In this document: piece by piece, positions 26,185-35,450 of the stretch
Layout of the letters: each line of letters starts with the position of its first letter
Position numbering within the stretch: position 1 is the stretch's first letter
Assembly: GCA_965247255.1 (NCBI GenBank)
Contig: CBDFGS010000009.1
Location: forward strand, 512,167 to 576,166
Direction: 5' to 3'
Length of the DNA: 64,000 bases
Origin: CBDFGS01 sp965247255
GTDB lineage: Bacteria; Chloroflexota; Dehalococcoidia; Lucifugimonadales; CAUZJF01
Program-made: the position numbers and the translations under genes
The notes under the pieces: generated by a model
Seen by the model: only the letters and a program-made list of their open reading frames with translations
Databases searched by the model: none
What the model was told of the DNA's origin: nothing

Positions 26185-27024
26185 ATGACGGTTAGCACAA
26201 AGCCCAAGCAATCTCTGGTCGGCATCGAGTTGGTCCGGCTGCTCGCCTATGAGGGAGACCGCATCTTCACGACGGAGCGGGCCAGGGAGCTCGCGCCGCG
26301 TGTAGGTCTGAAGGACTCCTACCTCACCGAAGCGCTGTACCACCTCCGTAAGAACGACTGGATAGTCTCCCTCCGGCGAGGACTCTATGCGCTCTCTCCC
26401 ACGGTCCCTGGGGTTGCGGCCGCCCACGAATTCGAGATAGCCATGGCCTTGGTCGACCCAGCCATGATTTCCCACTGGTCGGCCCTGCACCATCATGGGT
26501 TGACGGAGCAGATACCGAGGGATGTGTTCGTCCTCACGACGACGGATGGCTGGGTTCCCCGTCCGAGGAAGGACGGGAAGGAGAGGGCCGGGGGCGGCTT
26601 CGTCGTCGGGGATACAACGTACCGGTTCATCCAGGTCAAGCCCGACTGCTTCTTCGGCGGTGAGAACCTGTGGGTCGGCGAAGCCCGTGTGCCCATGTCT
26701 GACCTGGAGCGCACGTTGCTGGACTGCCTCGCCATGCCCCAGCACTGCGGGGGATTCGGGGAGGCGCTCTACTCCTTCCAAGCCGCGATGCCTCGACTGA
26801 ACATCGAACGCATCACAGAGTACGCCATCAGGCTGGGCGTGACCACGGCCAAGCGCTTGGGGTGGGCGCTCGAAGCCCAGGGGGTTCCCCCTTTCGAGTT
26901 GGAGGAGCTGGCGGCGTTGCCGATCAAGGGCTACCGCAAGCTTGATCCTACTGGGCCTCGCAAGGGGCCTTGCAACGGCCGTTGGATGGTGCAGGAAAAC
27001 CTGCCAAGGATGGTTGAGGCATGA
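26185..27024 (+). CDS. AbiEi-type antitoxin (winged-helix transcription factor)
   Basis: 279 residues from the ATG at 26185. The N-terminal winged helix (IELVRLLAYEGDRIFTTERA to YHLRKNDWIVSLRRGLYALS) is characteristic of AbiEi antitoxins, followed by the C-terminal AbiEi domain (HWSALHHHGLTEQIPRDVFV and MSDLERTLLDCLAMPQHCGG). AbiEi represses its operon and neutralises the AbiEii nucleotidyltransferase (type IV toxin-antitoxin, phage abortive infection). The stop overlaps the toxin start as ATGA. Confidence 0.88.
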   Translation: MTVSTKPKQSLVGIELVRLLAYEGDRIFTTERARELAPRVGLKDSYLTEALYHLRKNDWIVSLRRGLYALSPTVPGVAAAHEFEIAMALVDPAMISHWSALHHHGLTEQIPRDVFVLTTTDGWVPRPRKDGKERAGGGFVVGDTTYRFIQVKPDCFFGGENLWVGEARVPMSDLERTLLDCLAMPQHCGGFGEALYSFQAAMPRLNIERITEYAIRLGVTTAKRLGWALEAQGVPPFELEELAALPIKGYRKLDPTGPRKGPCNGRWMVQENLPRMVEA

Positions 27025-27347
27025 GACCACTCCGCACGCGCCTACAGGAAGCACGCCGACGCCTCGGCATCCCCTGGGAGGCGCTTGAACGCGACTACCT
27101 GCTGTCCTGGATCTTGGCTGGCATTAGCCAAGCGCCCGTGCTCCGCGACACACTGGTCTTCAAGGGAGGCACAGCTCTCCGAAAGTGCTATTTCGGTGAC
27201 TATCGCTTCTCCGAGGACCTGGACTTCTCAACGCTGAAAGGGATTCCGACTGGCAACGAGATAGAGGAGTTGATAAGGGAGGTGTGCGGAACCGCCGTGC
27301 GACTACTGGACGAATACGCTCCTGTGGAGATCACTTGTGAGCGTTAC
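27021..27347 (+). pseudogene. AbiEii-type nucleotidyltransferase toxin, truncated by IS1380
   Basis: Reads MRPLRTRLQEARRRLGIPWE to LVFKGGTALRKCYFGDYRFS and EDLDF, the GG(T/S) and DxD motifs of DUF1814/AbiEii nucleotidyltransferases. After about 109 codons the frame enters the inverted repeat of IS1380 copy B. Full-length proteins have about 250-300 residues and the C-terminal part is not found beyond the IS. The toxin is therefore dead while its antitoxin remains intact. Confidence 0.88.
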
Positions 27348-29051
27348 CCCGAATCCACCGAAGGACACCGATGGACGGCGTGAGGGCAGCGGAAGGGGGT
27401 GGGTGAGGGAGCTACAGGGGAGATGGCCTGGGGTCTTGGGGTAGATGGGAGGCCGGCGGGCGGTCTTCAGTGGCCGCACAGGGCCCCTAAGGCCCTATGC
27501 GGGAGTTGCGATGCGCGGGAAGGCGAGAGGATACGCAGCAGGGGACTCTCGCGACCGGGGTGGCGCGAGATTGCGGGGACGTTGGGTCAGTTGCAGGCTG
27601 GCCGTCAGGCCGGGAACGGAATGGCTTGCAGCCGGGCCAAGGCGCGAGTGAACTGGGTTTCCCAAGGCCAGCGCCGGGGGAGATGCAAAGTGAGGCGGCG
27701 CGCCGAGCGGGTGATCCGTCCCACCAGAGCGAAGACCCGCCGCCTGAGGGTCTTGGTGATCACGGTCCGCTCGCCCAGACCAATCCGCGCCGTCCAGCGG
27801 GCCAGGTTATGCGCCATCACCTGGACCGCCAGCCAGGCGCCGTTGGCGGCGAAGCGCGCCGACGGCATGTGGTTCAGCCCGACGCCGTACTTGAGGTCGC
27901 GTATGGCGTTCTCGACCTCGGCGTGGCGGCGATGATCGGCCTCCAGTTCCAGCGTCTCCCCATCGCGGTCGGTGATGAAGGCGTGATAGCTGTATCTGGC
28001 GAAGAGGGCGAGCTGGGAACCGGGCGTCGGCTTCACCCGCCGGACAATGAGCCGCACCGGCGCGGCGTCCGGCTTGGTCTGGAACGGGGTGTAAGTCGTC
28101 TCGGCGACATCGGCGGCGCCGTCCATCCAGTAGGGAATGGGAGTCCAGTCCTCCTCTGGTATCGCCTCGATCAGATCCCGCAGCCTGGCGCGCTGGCGGA
28201 TGGTGATAGAGAAGCGGACATCCATTTCCCGGCAGGCGGCAACGACAGTGTGGGCGTAGAAGCCGCTGTCGGCCCGCACCGTGAGTTGTCCCCTGGCCCC
28301 GCCGTAGCGCACCCGCCCCACCGTCTCACGCAGGAAGTGGGCGGCGCCACGGGCGGTGTTGGCCCGGCCCTCGCGCAGCCGGGACATCAGCACCTCGCCG
28401 GTGCCGGCGGCAATGGCCAGCAGCGGGTGATAGCCGCGGGCGCCGGTATAGCCGTGGTGGCGCGCTCCCTCCTTGGCCAGTCCATAGGTCTCGCAGATGG
28501 TCGAGTCCAGGTCGATGGTCAGGGGCGAGTCGCCGGGTCCGGCCCCAGCGGCCCAGGCCCGGGCCAACAACTGGCGGCTCACGCGGTCGAGTTGACGGAC
28601 ATGCCCCCACCGGAAGCTGCGCAGGAAGGTCCCCAGGGTGGATGGCGCCTTGACCACGCAGCCTAGAACACCGACCGTCCCACCAGCGCGCAGCGCATCG
28701 GCGTCGTCGATGCAGTCGCCGCCTGCCAGCGCGGAAGCGACCAGCGTCAGCATCTTGTCCCCAGTGTTCGCCCGTCCCGGCGCTCCGCCGAGGTCAAGGT
28801 GATGGTCGACGAGTTCCCGCAGGCCCAGGTGCCGGGCTAGGGTGGCCGGCAGGAGCAGGCCGGCATTGGCCACCAGGCGATGGTCGTCAAAGAGGATGCG
28901 GATACGGTCGGGTTTGTTCTGTGGCAGCATCTATTGGGTGCTCCTTGTTTCCGGGCGGGTTTCTGTTCCAAAACCATTATCCCAGATTCAGAGGAGCACC
29001 CGCTGGCTTCTTCAAGCGCTGTCCCCAAGGACGTCCTTCGGTGGATTCGGG
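27348..29051 (-). mobile_element. IS1380-family element, copy B
   Basis: Terminal repeats CCCGAATCCACCGAAGGA at 27348 and its complement ending at 29051. GTTA occurs at both outer flanks (27343-27346; 29052-29055). The left flank is the AbiEii gene, whereas the right flank is an IS3 OrfB gene, so the flanks do not form one original gene. Confidence 0.88.
27605..28930 (-). CDS. IS1380-family transposase (copy B)
   Basis: 441 residues, the same length and catalytic motifs as copy A (LTIDLDSTICETYGLAKEGA; VRADSGFYAHTVV; DHRRHAEVENAIRDLKYG). It has many scattered substitutions across its length, so the two are related but not recent copies of one another. ATG at 28930 behind AAGGAG. Complete. 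Confidence 0.92.
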   Translation of the reverse strand: MLPQNKPDRIRILFDDHRLVANAGLLLPATLARHLGLRELVDHHLDLGGAPGRANTGDKMLTLVASALAGGDCIDDADALRAGGTVGVLGCVVKAPSTLGTFLRSFRWGHVRQLDRVSRQLLARAWAAGAGPGDSPLTIDLDSTICETYGLAKEGARHHGYTGARGYHPLLAIAAGTGEVLMSRLREGRANTARGAAHFLRETVGRVRYGGARGQLTVRADSGFYAHTVVAACREMDVRFSITIRQRARLRDLIEAIPEEDWTPIPYWMDGAADVAETTYTPFQTKPDAAPVRLIVRRVKPTPGSQLALFARYSYHAFITDRDGETLELEADHRRHAEVENAIRDLKYGVGLNHMPSARFAANGAWLAVQVMAHNLARWTARIGLGERTVITKTLRRRVFALVGRITRSARRLTLHLPRRWPWETQFTRALARLQAIPFPA

Positions 29052-29829
29052 GTTAGCCTTGGCTGTGCGATGGTACCGCTCCAACTTGCCGTTGGTCTGG
29101 GGATGGAAAGGTGAGGCGAAGATGTGTTTCATGAACCTGGCCCTTAGGAACTCGTCCAACGCCCTAGACAGAAAGCCTGGACCGTTGTCGCTCAGAAGGG
29201 CTGGACCTGGCTCTACAGGCGCCGTCGGTTGACCGGTGAACTTCCACCGCATCCTGGACCACCTCGATGATGTCGGCACTGCTCATGCTGGTCTGCACCC
29301 TCCAGCCCACGATCATCCTGGAATAGTCATCCAGCACGCTGATCAGGTAGTAGTAGCCCCAACCCACCACGAAGAAGTAGCTGGCATCGGTCTGCCATAG
29401 CTCATTGGGCCTGGCAGTCTTGGTGTGAAACTCCTTTCCTGCTGGGAAGCCCTTGGTCTCGGGCGGCTTGATGAGCCCCGCTTCCTTCAGTATCCGGTAT
29501 ACGGTGGACTCGGAGACGTACATGACCTGTTCGTCCACCAGGGTGGTCGCCACCTCTCTCGGGCTTAACGATGGGTGTTCCAACGCATACCTGACCACGT
29601 ACCGTCTTTGCTTTGTAGCCAACCGGTTCCACACTCGCCTGGGCTCTGGTGGCCGGTCTACCAGACCGTTAAACTTCTGGTCTCGATACCTGCTCTTCCA
29701 GCGGTAGTAGGTCGAGGGTGCTATCTGCAACTCTTGGAGGGTCTGCCTGACCGGCAGAGGAGACCTCTCGACGATCTGAAGGACCTCCGCCTTGAGCTGG
29801 GCCTCCCTTCTCAGATAGGGCTTGCCCAT
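29052..29829 (-). pseudogene. IS3-family OrfB, frameshifted and 3'-truncated
   Basis: Starts MGKPYLRREAQLKAEVLQIV at 29829 and carries the rve core (WQTDASYFFVVGWGYYYLIS; LDDYSRMIVGWRV). Near 29230 the frame breaks: the native continuation TGQPTAPVEPGPALLSDNGP, then FASPFHPQTNGKLERYHRTA, lies in another frame. It ends where IS1380 copy B begins, removing the C-terminus. Catalytic Asp (WQTDASY), Asp (SDNGPGF) and Glu (KLERYHR) can be traced. Inactive. Confidence 0.85.
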
Positions 29830-29834
29830 GGGCT

Positions 29835-30197
29835 CTAACCGAGGCTTTTTTTCAGGACCAGGTTCTCCACCGACAGCTGAGCAACAAGCTCCTTGAGCCG
29901 TTCGTTCTCGCGCTTCAAGGCATCGACCTCCGCCTTGTTCGCCTCCCGTAGCGTGTCACCCTTCAGCCTCGACTTGCCCGCCTCCATGTAGTCCTTGAGC
30001 CACTTGTAATAGACCCCGGGGTTGATTCCCTCTCGCCTGCACAAGGCGCTGACTGATATCTCCCCGCGGATCCCCTCTATGACGATCCGTACCTTCTCCT
30101 CAGGTGTGTACTTGCGACGTGTAACGTTTCTGGTCCGTCGGACCACCTGCCTGGCGTTCTCGTCGGCTTGATCGTAGCTTCGACTGACTTCCTGCAT
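29835..30197 (-). CDS. IS3-family OrfA with A7 frameshift site
   Basis: 120 residues from the ATG at 30197 (MQEVSRSYDQADENARQVVR), preceded by AAGGAG. The HTH is VTRRKYTPEEKVRIVIEGIR and CRREGINPGVYYKWLKDYME, and a leucine heptad follows (LKRENERLKELVAQLSVENL). The gene closes with AAA AAA AGC; seven A residues at 29846-29852 permit a -1 slip whose frame is open into OrfB (..KPRLEPMGKPY). It binds the IS ends and acts as partner for OrfAB. Confidence 0.85.
   Translation of the reverse strand: MQEVSRSYDQADENARQVVRRTRNVTRRKYTPEEKVRIVIEGIRGEISVSALCRREGINPGVYYKWLKDYMEAGKSRLKGDTLREANKAEVDALKRENERLKELVAQLSVENLVLKKSLG
29846..29852 (-). promoter_or_regulatory. -1 ribosomal frameshift heptamer (A7)
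   Basis: Seven adenines at the end of orfA on the minus strand, in phase AAA AAA A. A -1 slip leads to an open frame through the orfA stop into orfB five bases beyond. This is the canonical IS3-family route to the OrfAB transposase; here the downstream orfB is broken. Confidence 0.7.
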
Positions 30198-30212
30198 CCT
30201 GGCTCCTTTCAC

Positions 30213-31150
30213 TTCCGTGAATCTACTCTCCTACCTGAGCCAGGACAATCGCCTTAATTCTCGCTTCTCAATTCCCCATCAGCTGTCCCAAATGTGCTGA
30301 CGATACACAGTGACCGCATTTTGACCAGCAGAAGGTGTGAAATGCCGACCATGTCAACGCCGGCCCAGCACATTGGGCCACTCATCCTGCCCGCTACGCC
30401 CCTTCTCCAGCCTCGTCAAGCCGTACAAGCTGGGACATAGGTAACACTTAATCCGGGGACATGGATAACGTGTGTATAGGCGGGCCGTGTAAGACTGAAT
30501 TGCGAACTTTTCGCTGGGAGATCTCCATATAGGGAGGCAGAATCCAGTCAGGTGACACTGGTTTAGGCCCCATGAGCCTACTGGAGCCTTCTGGTCGTCA
30601 GGATTGACCGGGCCTCTCATCTAGTAATAGTATTTCGCTATAATCACTCCTGAGAAGTAGCAATGCAATGACATCAAAGATATCAATCAAGCAAGAATTC
30701 AAAGGATCGATTAAGAAGACATTGGAGTACGTTGGTCGATTTGGACCGGTATCCCAGTCGAGTCAAGTCATGAACCGGTCCCAAAAACATGATTCCCTCG
30801 TAAAAACCCGTTTTGAGGAAGTTCCAGCGCTTTAGCACATCTGAGCGCTACCGTATGTTGGGGTAGTACACGGAACAGAGACTGTATATTGTACCCAGGC
30901 AAGGGCACGGTTGTTCTAATTCGACCTGCACAGACTTTTTACGAGAGAATCAAAAACATGGGACACGGTCCGTCTGCGTGCCAAGCAGGAGCACGGGCGG
31001 CCTTGGGCAGGGCTCGGAAACGGTACTGGAGTGTCCCCCTCGACGGGTGCAGACGGCTGGGCGCATCGGCGACGAAGAACGCCCCGGCCGTGCGGCTGGT
31101 GCAATTAGGCCATCTCGCATAGGCTTTTAACCTTGCGGAGACAATAATAA
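30213..31150. other. Long stretch without a supported gene
   Basis: About 940 bases upstream of purC. It holds a copy of the dispersed 20-base repeat (30494-30513) and an inverted repeat with arms TTGGACCGGT at 30741-30750 and ACCGGTCCCAA at 30774-30784. Short frames such as 30958-31122 have no motif. The AT-richer parts probably include the purC promoter, which I cannot place with confidence. Confidence 0.4.
30494..30513 (+). repeat. Dispersed repeat, copy 1 of 3
   Basis: ACTGAATTGCGAACTTTTCG. The identical 20 bases occur at 33269-33288 and 52569-52588, in the same orientation. The first and third copies share further bases on both sides (GTAAG before, CTGGGAG after), so the unit is longer than 20 bases. 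Confidence 0.75.
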
Positions 31151-32137
31151 ATGGAGAACGCTATTTACACCCCAGAGGGCTACACGGATCGAATACGACA
31201 AGAGCTCGGTAACTGCCTCATTGAGACGAATATTTTTCAAGGTGAGAAGTTCATAGCCAAGGTACGGGATCGATACGATCTTGGGGATCGTATGGTACTC
31301 ATCACCACCGACCGACAGAGTGCCTTCGACCGGGTGCTGGCCGCTATCCCCTTCAAAGGGCAGGTCCTCAACATGACGAGCGCATGGTGGTTTGAACAGA
31401 CCCGCCATATTGTGCCAAATCAGGTTCTATCCATCCCCGATCCAAATGTCACAATTGCCAAAACATGTACCGTCTTCCCGATTGAATTCGTGGTGCGTGG
31501 ATACATCACCGGAACCACGAGCACCTCCCTCTGGACGGTCTACCAGAGTGGTCAGCGTCACTACTGTGGCAACGATTTGCCCGACGGCCTAATTAAGAAC
31601 CAGAAGCTGCCGACGAATTACCTCACACCGACCACCAAGGGGGATCACGACCGTCCGATCAGCCCTGACGGGATCGTGTCCGAGAACTGGATGACGGCCG
31701 ATGATTGGGAACAATGTAGCCGCATCGCGCAGGAACTTTTCGCTTTCGGTCAAGCCAAGGCAGCGGAGCGTGGCCTAGTTCTCGTCGATACCAAATATGA
31801 GATGGGCCGTGACGAGAACGGTGAGATCCTCCTGATCGACGAGATCCACACACCTGACTCTAGTCGCTACTGGATGGCCGACTCTTATCAACAGCGCATG
31901 CAAGAGGGACAGGAACCCGACAACGTCGACAAAGAATTCCTCCGGCTCTGGTACGTGGAGAACTGCAACCCCTACGAGGATGAGGTCCTACCACCAGCAC
32001 CGAATGATCTTATAATCGAGCTCTCAAGACGCTACATCTACCTTTACGAGAAGATCACCGGTCGCTCTTTCGAGTTTCCAGAGGCGGACCAACCGATCGA
32101 GGCACGTTTGAAAATCAACCTTGAGGGAATCACATGA
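31151..32137 (+). CDS. purC: SAICAR synthase (PurC)
   Basis: 328-residue phosphoribosylaminoimidazole-succinocarboxamide synthase, step eight of de novo purine synthesis: ATP-dependent ligation of aspartate to CAIR in the cytosol. Family motifs are clear: KVRDRYDLGDRMVLITTDRQ near the N-terminus, then SAFDRVLAAIPFKGQVL, FVVRGYITGTTSTSLWTVYQ, GLVLVDTKYEMG and LIDEIHTPDSSRYW. The length fits the longer class with an extended C-terminal helix. ATG at 31151 after a CGGAG element. It is isolated from other pur genes, with lower GC than the surrounding IS genes. Confidence 0.96.
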   Translation: MENAIYTPEGYTDRIRQELGNCLIETNIFQGEKFIAKVRDRYDLGDRMVLITTDRQSAFDRVLAAIPFKGQVLNMTSAWWFEQTRHIVPNQVLSIPDPNVTIAKTCTVFPIEFVVRGYITGTTSTSLWTVYQSGQRHYCGNDLPDGLIKNQKLPTNYLTPTTKGDHDRPISPDGIVSENWMTADDWEQCSRIAQELFAFGQAKAAERGLVLVDTKYEMGRDENGEILLIDEIHTPDSSRYWMADSYQQRMQEGQEPDNVDKEFLRLWYVENCNPYEDEVLPPAPNDLIIELSRRYIYLYEKITGRSFEFPEADQPIEARLKINLEGIT

Positions 32138-32370
32138 AGGTATACGGAAGGCAATAGGGCCAAGGTGATTCTGCTTCCACTTCAATAGACAGAGAGCCCT
32201 ATCCGATAAACATGAAGTGCAGGCTAACCAGGCGCTCAACCTGACTGAGCCATCGAAGGGTTTTTTGAAGTTTTCGCATCGCAGTCACCGTTAACTCTTC
32301 TCCGACGATTCGTCGCCGGGCGTCGTCAAGAGAGCTTGATCGATAAGCCGCAATTTAGTCGGGTATCAGA

Positions 32371-33042
32371 GTGAAGAAGTACATTCTCTTTGACCATGAT
32401 GGGGTTCTGGTCGATACCGAATTCTGGTATTACAAAGCCGGAGAGCGCGCCCTGGCCGACATTGGATTTACCTTGGATAGAGATCAATACCTCCAAGACA
32501 TGACCCAGGGATTGGCCACCTGGGCCCAAGCCAGAGCGGCAGGTATTGATGAACAGACCATCAGCAGGCAGCGTGAGGTCCGTAATGTCTATTATCAGGA
32601 ATATCTTAGAACAGAAGACATCGAGATCGACGGTGTCTCGGAAACGTTAGACGTACTTTCTGGTGAGTACAGGATGGGCATCGTTACTACATCCAAACCA
32701 TCTGACTTCGCCTTAATACACGAAAAGCGATCCATCCTGGATCATATGGAAGTCTATTTAACTCGGGAGGATTACGAGCGAGCTAAACCACATCCCGAAC
32801 CCTATCTGAGAGGACTCCAACGCTTTGGTGCTACTGCCGCTGAAACGGTAGTTATTGAAGACTCGGCGAGAGGGTTGAAGTCGGCAATAGCGGCGGGTAT
32901 TGACTGCATCGTGGTTGCAAACGAGTTCACTGCAGCTCACGATTTGTCCAAAGCAACTGCCAAGGTCGCTACGTTTAGGGAATTGCCATCTACTATAAAG
33001 GACTTAGCAAGTTTAGCCAGGAACCTATCCCAGAATCCTTGA
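32371..33042 (+). CDS. HAD-superfamily hydrolase (beta-phosphoglucomutase-like)
   Basis: 223 residues. The nucleophile motif is FDHDGVLVDTE (second aspartate as general acid/base), motif II is VTTSKP, the lysine motif is KPHPEPYLRGLQRFG and motif IV is VVIEDSARGLKSAIAAG. The alpha-helical cap between residues 15 and 85 places it in subfamily IA, with phosphoglycolate phosphatase and beta-phosphoglucomutase. The substrate cannot be read from the sequence. The start is a GTG at 32371 with a weak ribosome site, 230 bases after purC; possibly co-transcribed. Confidence 0.9.
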   Translation: MKKYILFDHDGVLVDTEFWYYKAGERALADIGFTLDRDQYLQDMTQGLATWAQARAAGIDEQTISRQREVRNVYYQEYLRTEDIEIDGVSETLDVLSGEYRMGIVTTSKPSDFALIHEKRSILDHMEVYLTREDYERAKPHPEPYLRGLQRFGATAAETVVIEDSARGLKSAIAAGIDCIVVANEFTAAHDLSKATAKVATFRELPSTIKDLASLARNLSQNP

Positions 33043-33479
33043 GAGAGTGGTCATGAAGCAGGCGATAGTCAGAAAGGCGATATAGACGTCGGTATGCCGA
33101 TCGTACGGCACCACCACCTGTCATCGCTGAGGCCTCTTTAGGGATCCTACTGGTCTGGTGGGAATAGGATCTGGCTACAAAATCAGGCCTAGCGGAAGTC
33201 AGTCGTAGCCACAGTACAAAAGTTCGAGTCCCCGTAAGTCTTACCTACAAACTGGTGGACCTACGTGTACTGAATTGCGAACTTTTCGACTGGCCGTGAA
33301 GCTATGAATTTCGCTCAACATCACTCTGGTAGATCAGATACACTTGGCCGGTCGAGGTCATGGTGTGAGCAAATGAGCGGCACTGCAGCAAGGACGTAAC
33401 GTCGACGAGTTTCCCGATGTCAATTCATGAACTGGAGGCAAGAAACAAGGCCACGAGAGTGTAGATCGTCAGCGAAAAT
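33043..33479. other. Stretch with no supported gene
   Basis: About 440 bases between the HAD gene and the IS110 left end. It holds the second dispersed-repeat copy (33269-33288) and, 25-55 bases upstream, a partly inverted relative (AAAAGTTCGAGTCCCCGTAA, then GTCTTAC). This could be a degenerate element end. No coding frame is convincing. Confidence 0.4.
33269..33288 (+). repeat. Dispersed repeat, copy 2 of 3
   Basis: Same 20 bases as at 30494-30513 and 52569-52588; the flanks differ from the other two copies beyond the core. Confidence 0.7.
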
Positions 33480-33707
33480 GGGACTGCGATAATCTTTCCC
33501 GGGCCATTTCGGGTCGGGTCCGACCCGAAATGGGACCGGCGCAGTGCCTTTCATGTGATCTGTCGACCTCGTTCTCGAGGCGGCCCAACCCGCCCACCGA
33601 CCAGGTGAGCAGTGACCTGATAGGAGCCTGGCCAAAGGCCCCGTCGCAGTCCTGTCCGCTCTCCTGGCCTGTTGGAGCCATCTCACTCAAGAGCGAGGAG
33701 GCAGTCT
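33480..33707 (+). ncRNA. Candidate IS110 bridge-RNA region
   Basis: The 228 bases between the element's left end and the recombinase start are conserved in both copies and encode no protein. They contain a perfect 13-base inverted repeat, CATTTCGGGTCGG and its complement, separated by GT (about 33507-33534). In the partial copy this hairpin has several substitutions. IS110-group elements are known to transcribe a structured RNA from the end preceding the recombinase, which guides donor and target recognition. Structure and position fit; the assignment is inference. Confidence 0.45.
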
Positions 33708-34787
33708 GTGACCACTAGCAGCGGATTGGATGGTGTCGCCAGGGTGATCGTTGGTGTTGACACGCACCTGGACGAACACGTAGCTGTGGCAATCGACCAC
33801 CATGGAACGCGCCTGGGTGAATACCGGCTAGGGACGACGGCCAAGGGCTACGAGGACCTGGAGACCTGGGCTATCGGCCTGGGCCAGGTCTCCACCTTTG
33901 GCGTCGAAGGTACCGGCTCATATGGAGCGGGGCTGGCTCGACACCTTGCTCGGTGTGGCCACAAAGTTATCGAGGTCAACCGACCAGACAGGTCCACACG
34001 CCGTAGACTGGGCAAAAGCGACCCTCTCGACGCTGAAATGGCCGCACGATCTGTCCTCGCCGGGGTGGCTCGGGAGTCTCCCAAGTCAGGTGTGGACAAG
34101 GTGGAGATGATCCGGGTGCTCAAGATTGTCAAGGACTCTGCGATGAAGGCCCGCACGCAGGCCATCAACCAGATGAAAGCCCTTGTGGTCACCGCGCCTG
34201 TTGAGTTGCGAGAGGAATTGGCCGGACTAAATGCCCGGAGGCTTGTAGATCGCTGCATTAGCTTTCGCCCGGGTAGGCTGGCGACGCCGGTAGCAGCAGC
34301 TAAGCATGCACTTCGGCTGCTTGCCCGTCGTCACAGCCAGCTCACCTGCGAGATCGAAGGTATCGACGACGAGCTGGCCTGGCTCACCGCGGAGACTGCG
34401 CCGGCATTGGTCCACACCTTCGGAGTCGGAGCGGACACCGTAGCCACGCTTCTCGTGACTGCCAGCAGCAATCCCGAGCGACTGAGGTCTGAGCCCGCCT
34501 TCGCCGCCCTGTGCGGAGTAAACCCCATTCCTGCCTCTTCAGGCAAGACCGAACGCCACCGACTCAACCGCGGAGGCGATCGACAAGCCAATGCCGCTCT
34601 CTATCGCGTTGTCCTTGTGAGACTCCGCTACGATGAGCGGACGAGGGAGTATATGCGGCGTCGCACCAGGGAGGGGATGACAAAGTCCGAGGTCATCCGC
34701 TGCCTCAAACGCTACGTCGCTCGTCAGATCTTCGCCATCTTGCATGAGATCGGACGCAAGAACCTGGCTCTACCAGCAGCCGCTTGA
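33708..34787 (+). CDS. IS110-family transposase (DEDD/serine recombinase)
   Basis: 359 residues from the GTG at 33708 behind GAGGAGG. The RuvC-like domain carries D18 (VIVGVDTHLDEH), E67 (FGVEGTGSYG) and D105/D108 (GKSDPLDAEMA). A coiled coil spans about 125-230. The C-terminal transposase_20 domain (TFGVGADTVATLLVTASS to CGVNPIPASSGKTERHRLNR) holds the catalytic serine in PASSGK. The frame is complete and the gene looks functional. It is the only intact member in the window; the copy beside IS21 is cut at residue 91. Confidence 0.94.
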   Translation: MTTSSGLDGVARVIVGVDTHLDEHVAVAIDHHGTRLGEYRLGTTAKGYEDLETWAIGLGQVSTFGVEGTGSYGAGLARHLARCGHKVIEVNRPDRSTRRRLGKSDPLDAEMAARSVLAGVARESPKSGVDKVEMIRVLKIVKDSAMKARTQAINQMKALVVTAPVELREELAGLNARRLVDRCISFRPGRLATPVAAAKHALRLLARRHSQLTCEIEGIDDELAWLTAETAPALVHTFGVGADTVATLLVTASSNPERLRSEPAFAALCGVNPIPASSGKTERHRLNRGGDRQANAALYRVVLVRLRYDERTREYMRRRTREGMTKSEVIRCLKRYVARQIFAILHEIGRKNLALPAAA

Positions 34788-34873
34788 CATCTATAGGAGC
34801 ATCACATTGGAGGGGTCGAAAACCCGAGAGTCTGAGAGTGGTGTGAGCTCCTGAAGCGAGGGTAAAGTACCCC

Positions 34874-35203
34874 ATGAAAGGAGCAGACCGTCACATCCGC
34901 TCTGACAACGGGCCAGAGTTTACGGCCAGGGCTACTCGGGAGTGGCTGGCAAAGGTGGGAGCTAAAACGCTGTACATCGAGCCAGGCTGACCATGGGAGA
35001 ACGGATACGTGGAGAGCTCCAACGGAAACCTCAGGGATGAACTGCTAGACCGGGACATCTTCTACACATTGCAGGAGGTGCAGAAACTCACGGAGCAGTA
35101 CAGACAGACCTACAACCGCATCAGGCCACAAAACTCACTGCGCTACAGACCACCGGCATCGCAAGTCGTCCTGCCTGCCCTGTCCCAGTCCTTGCAGGAC
35201 TAA
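34874..35203 (+). pseudogene. C-terminal fragment of an IS3-family OrfB with internal stop
   Basis: Reads HIRSDNGPEFTARATREWLA then TLYIEPG-stop-PWENGYVESSNGNLRDELLD and a typical IS3 tail, RPQNSLRYRPPASQ, ending at 35203. The second Asp and the Glu of the DDE triad are visible; the N-terminal half and first Asp are missing. The in-frame TGA replaces a serine codon of EPGSPWENG. It abuts the IS110 right end, which may have inserted here. Confidence 0.82.
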
Positions 35204-35450
35204 CATAACGGGTCGTACAAAGATCGGGGGCCGGTCACGGTCATCTTCGTCTCCAGATCGGCCTATCTTCTCACGCCAATCTGTCAACGAATTAGCTAAC
35301 ACATACAGGTATGACGGGGGAGGCGTGTAGCGGCGCGGCGTTGGGGACGCACGCGCGCTGGTGATAGGCGGACCTTCCGCCGGGCTGATGTTGACCGAGC
35401 CAACGGCGGGTTCGAGTCGGCCTGCGTGATGCTGGGAATCAGAGAGACAA

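Larger units (their letters stand above)
33480..34830 (+). mobile_element. IS110-family element, complete copy (right end approximate)
   Basis: The left end is fixed by comparison with the partial copy at 20608-21112: shared sequence begins at GGGACTGCGATAATC. The right end lies somewhere after the transposase stop at 34787 and cannot be set without a second full copy. IS110 elements lack classical long inverted repeats. Confidence 0.8.

Noticed and set aside
30958..31122. Small plus-strand frame before purC (MGHGPSACQAGARAALGRAR)
   Set aside because: Arg/Ala-rich composition typical of random GC-rich frames, with no motif or ribosome site.
33210..33245. Sequence resembling a tRNA T-arm (GTTCGAGTCCCCG)
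   Set aside because: The flanking bases do not form a T-stem and no acceptor, D or anticodon arms can be drawn.
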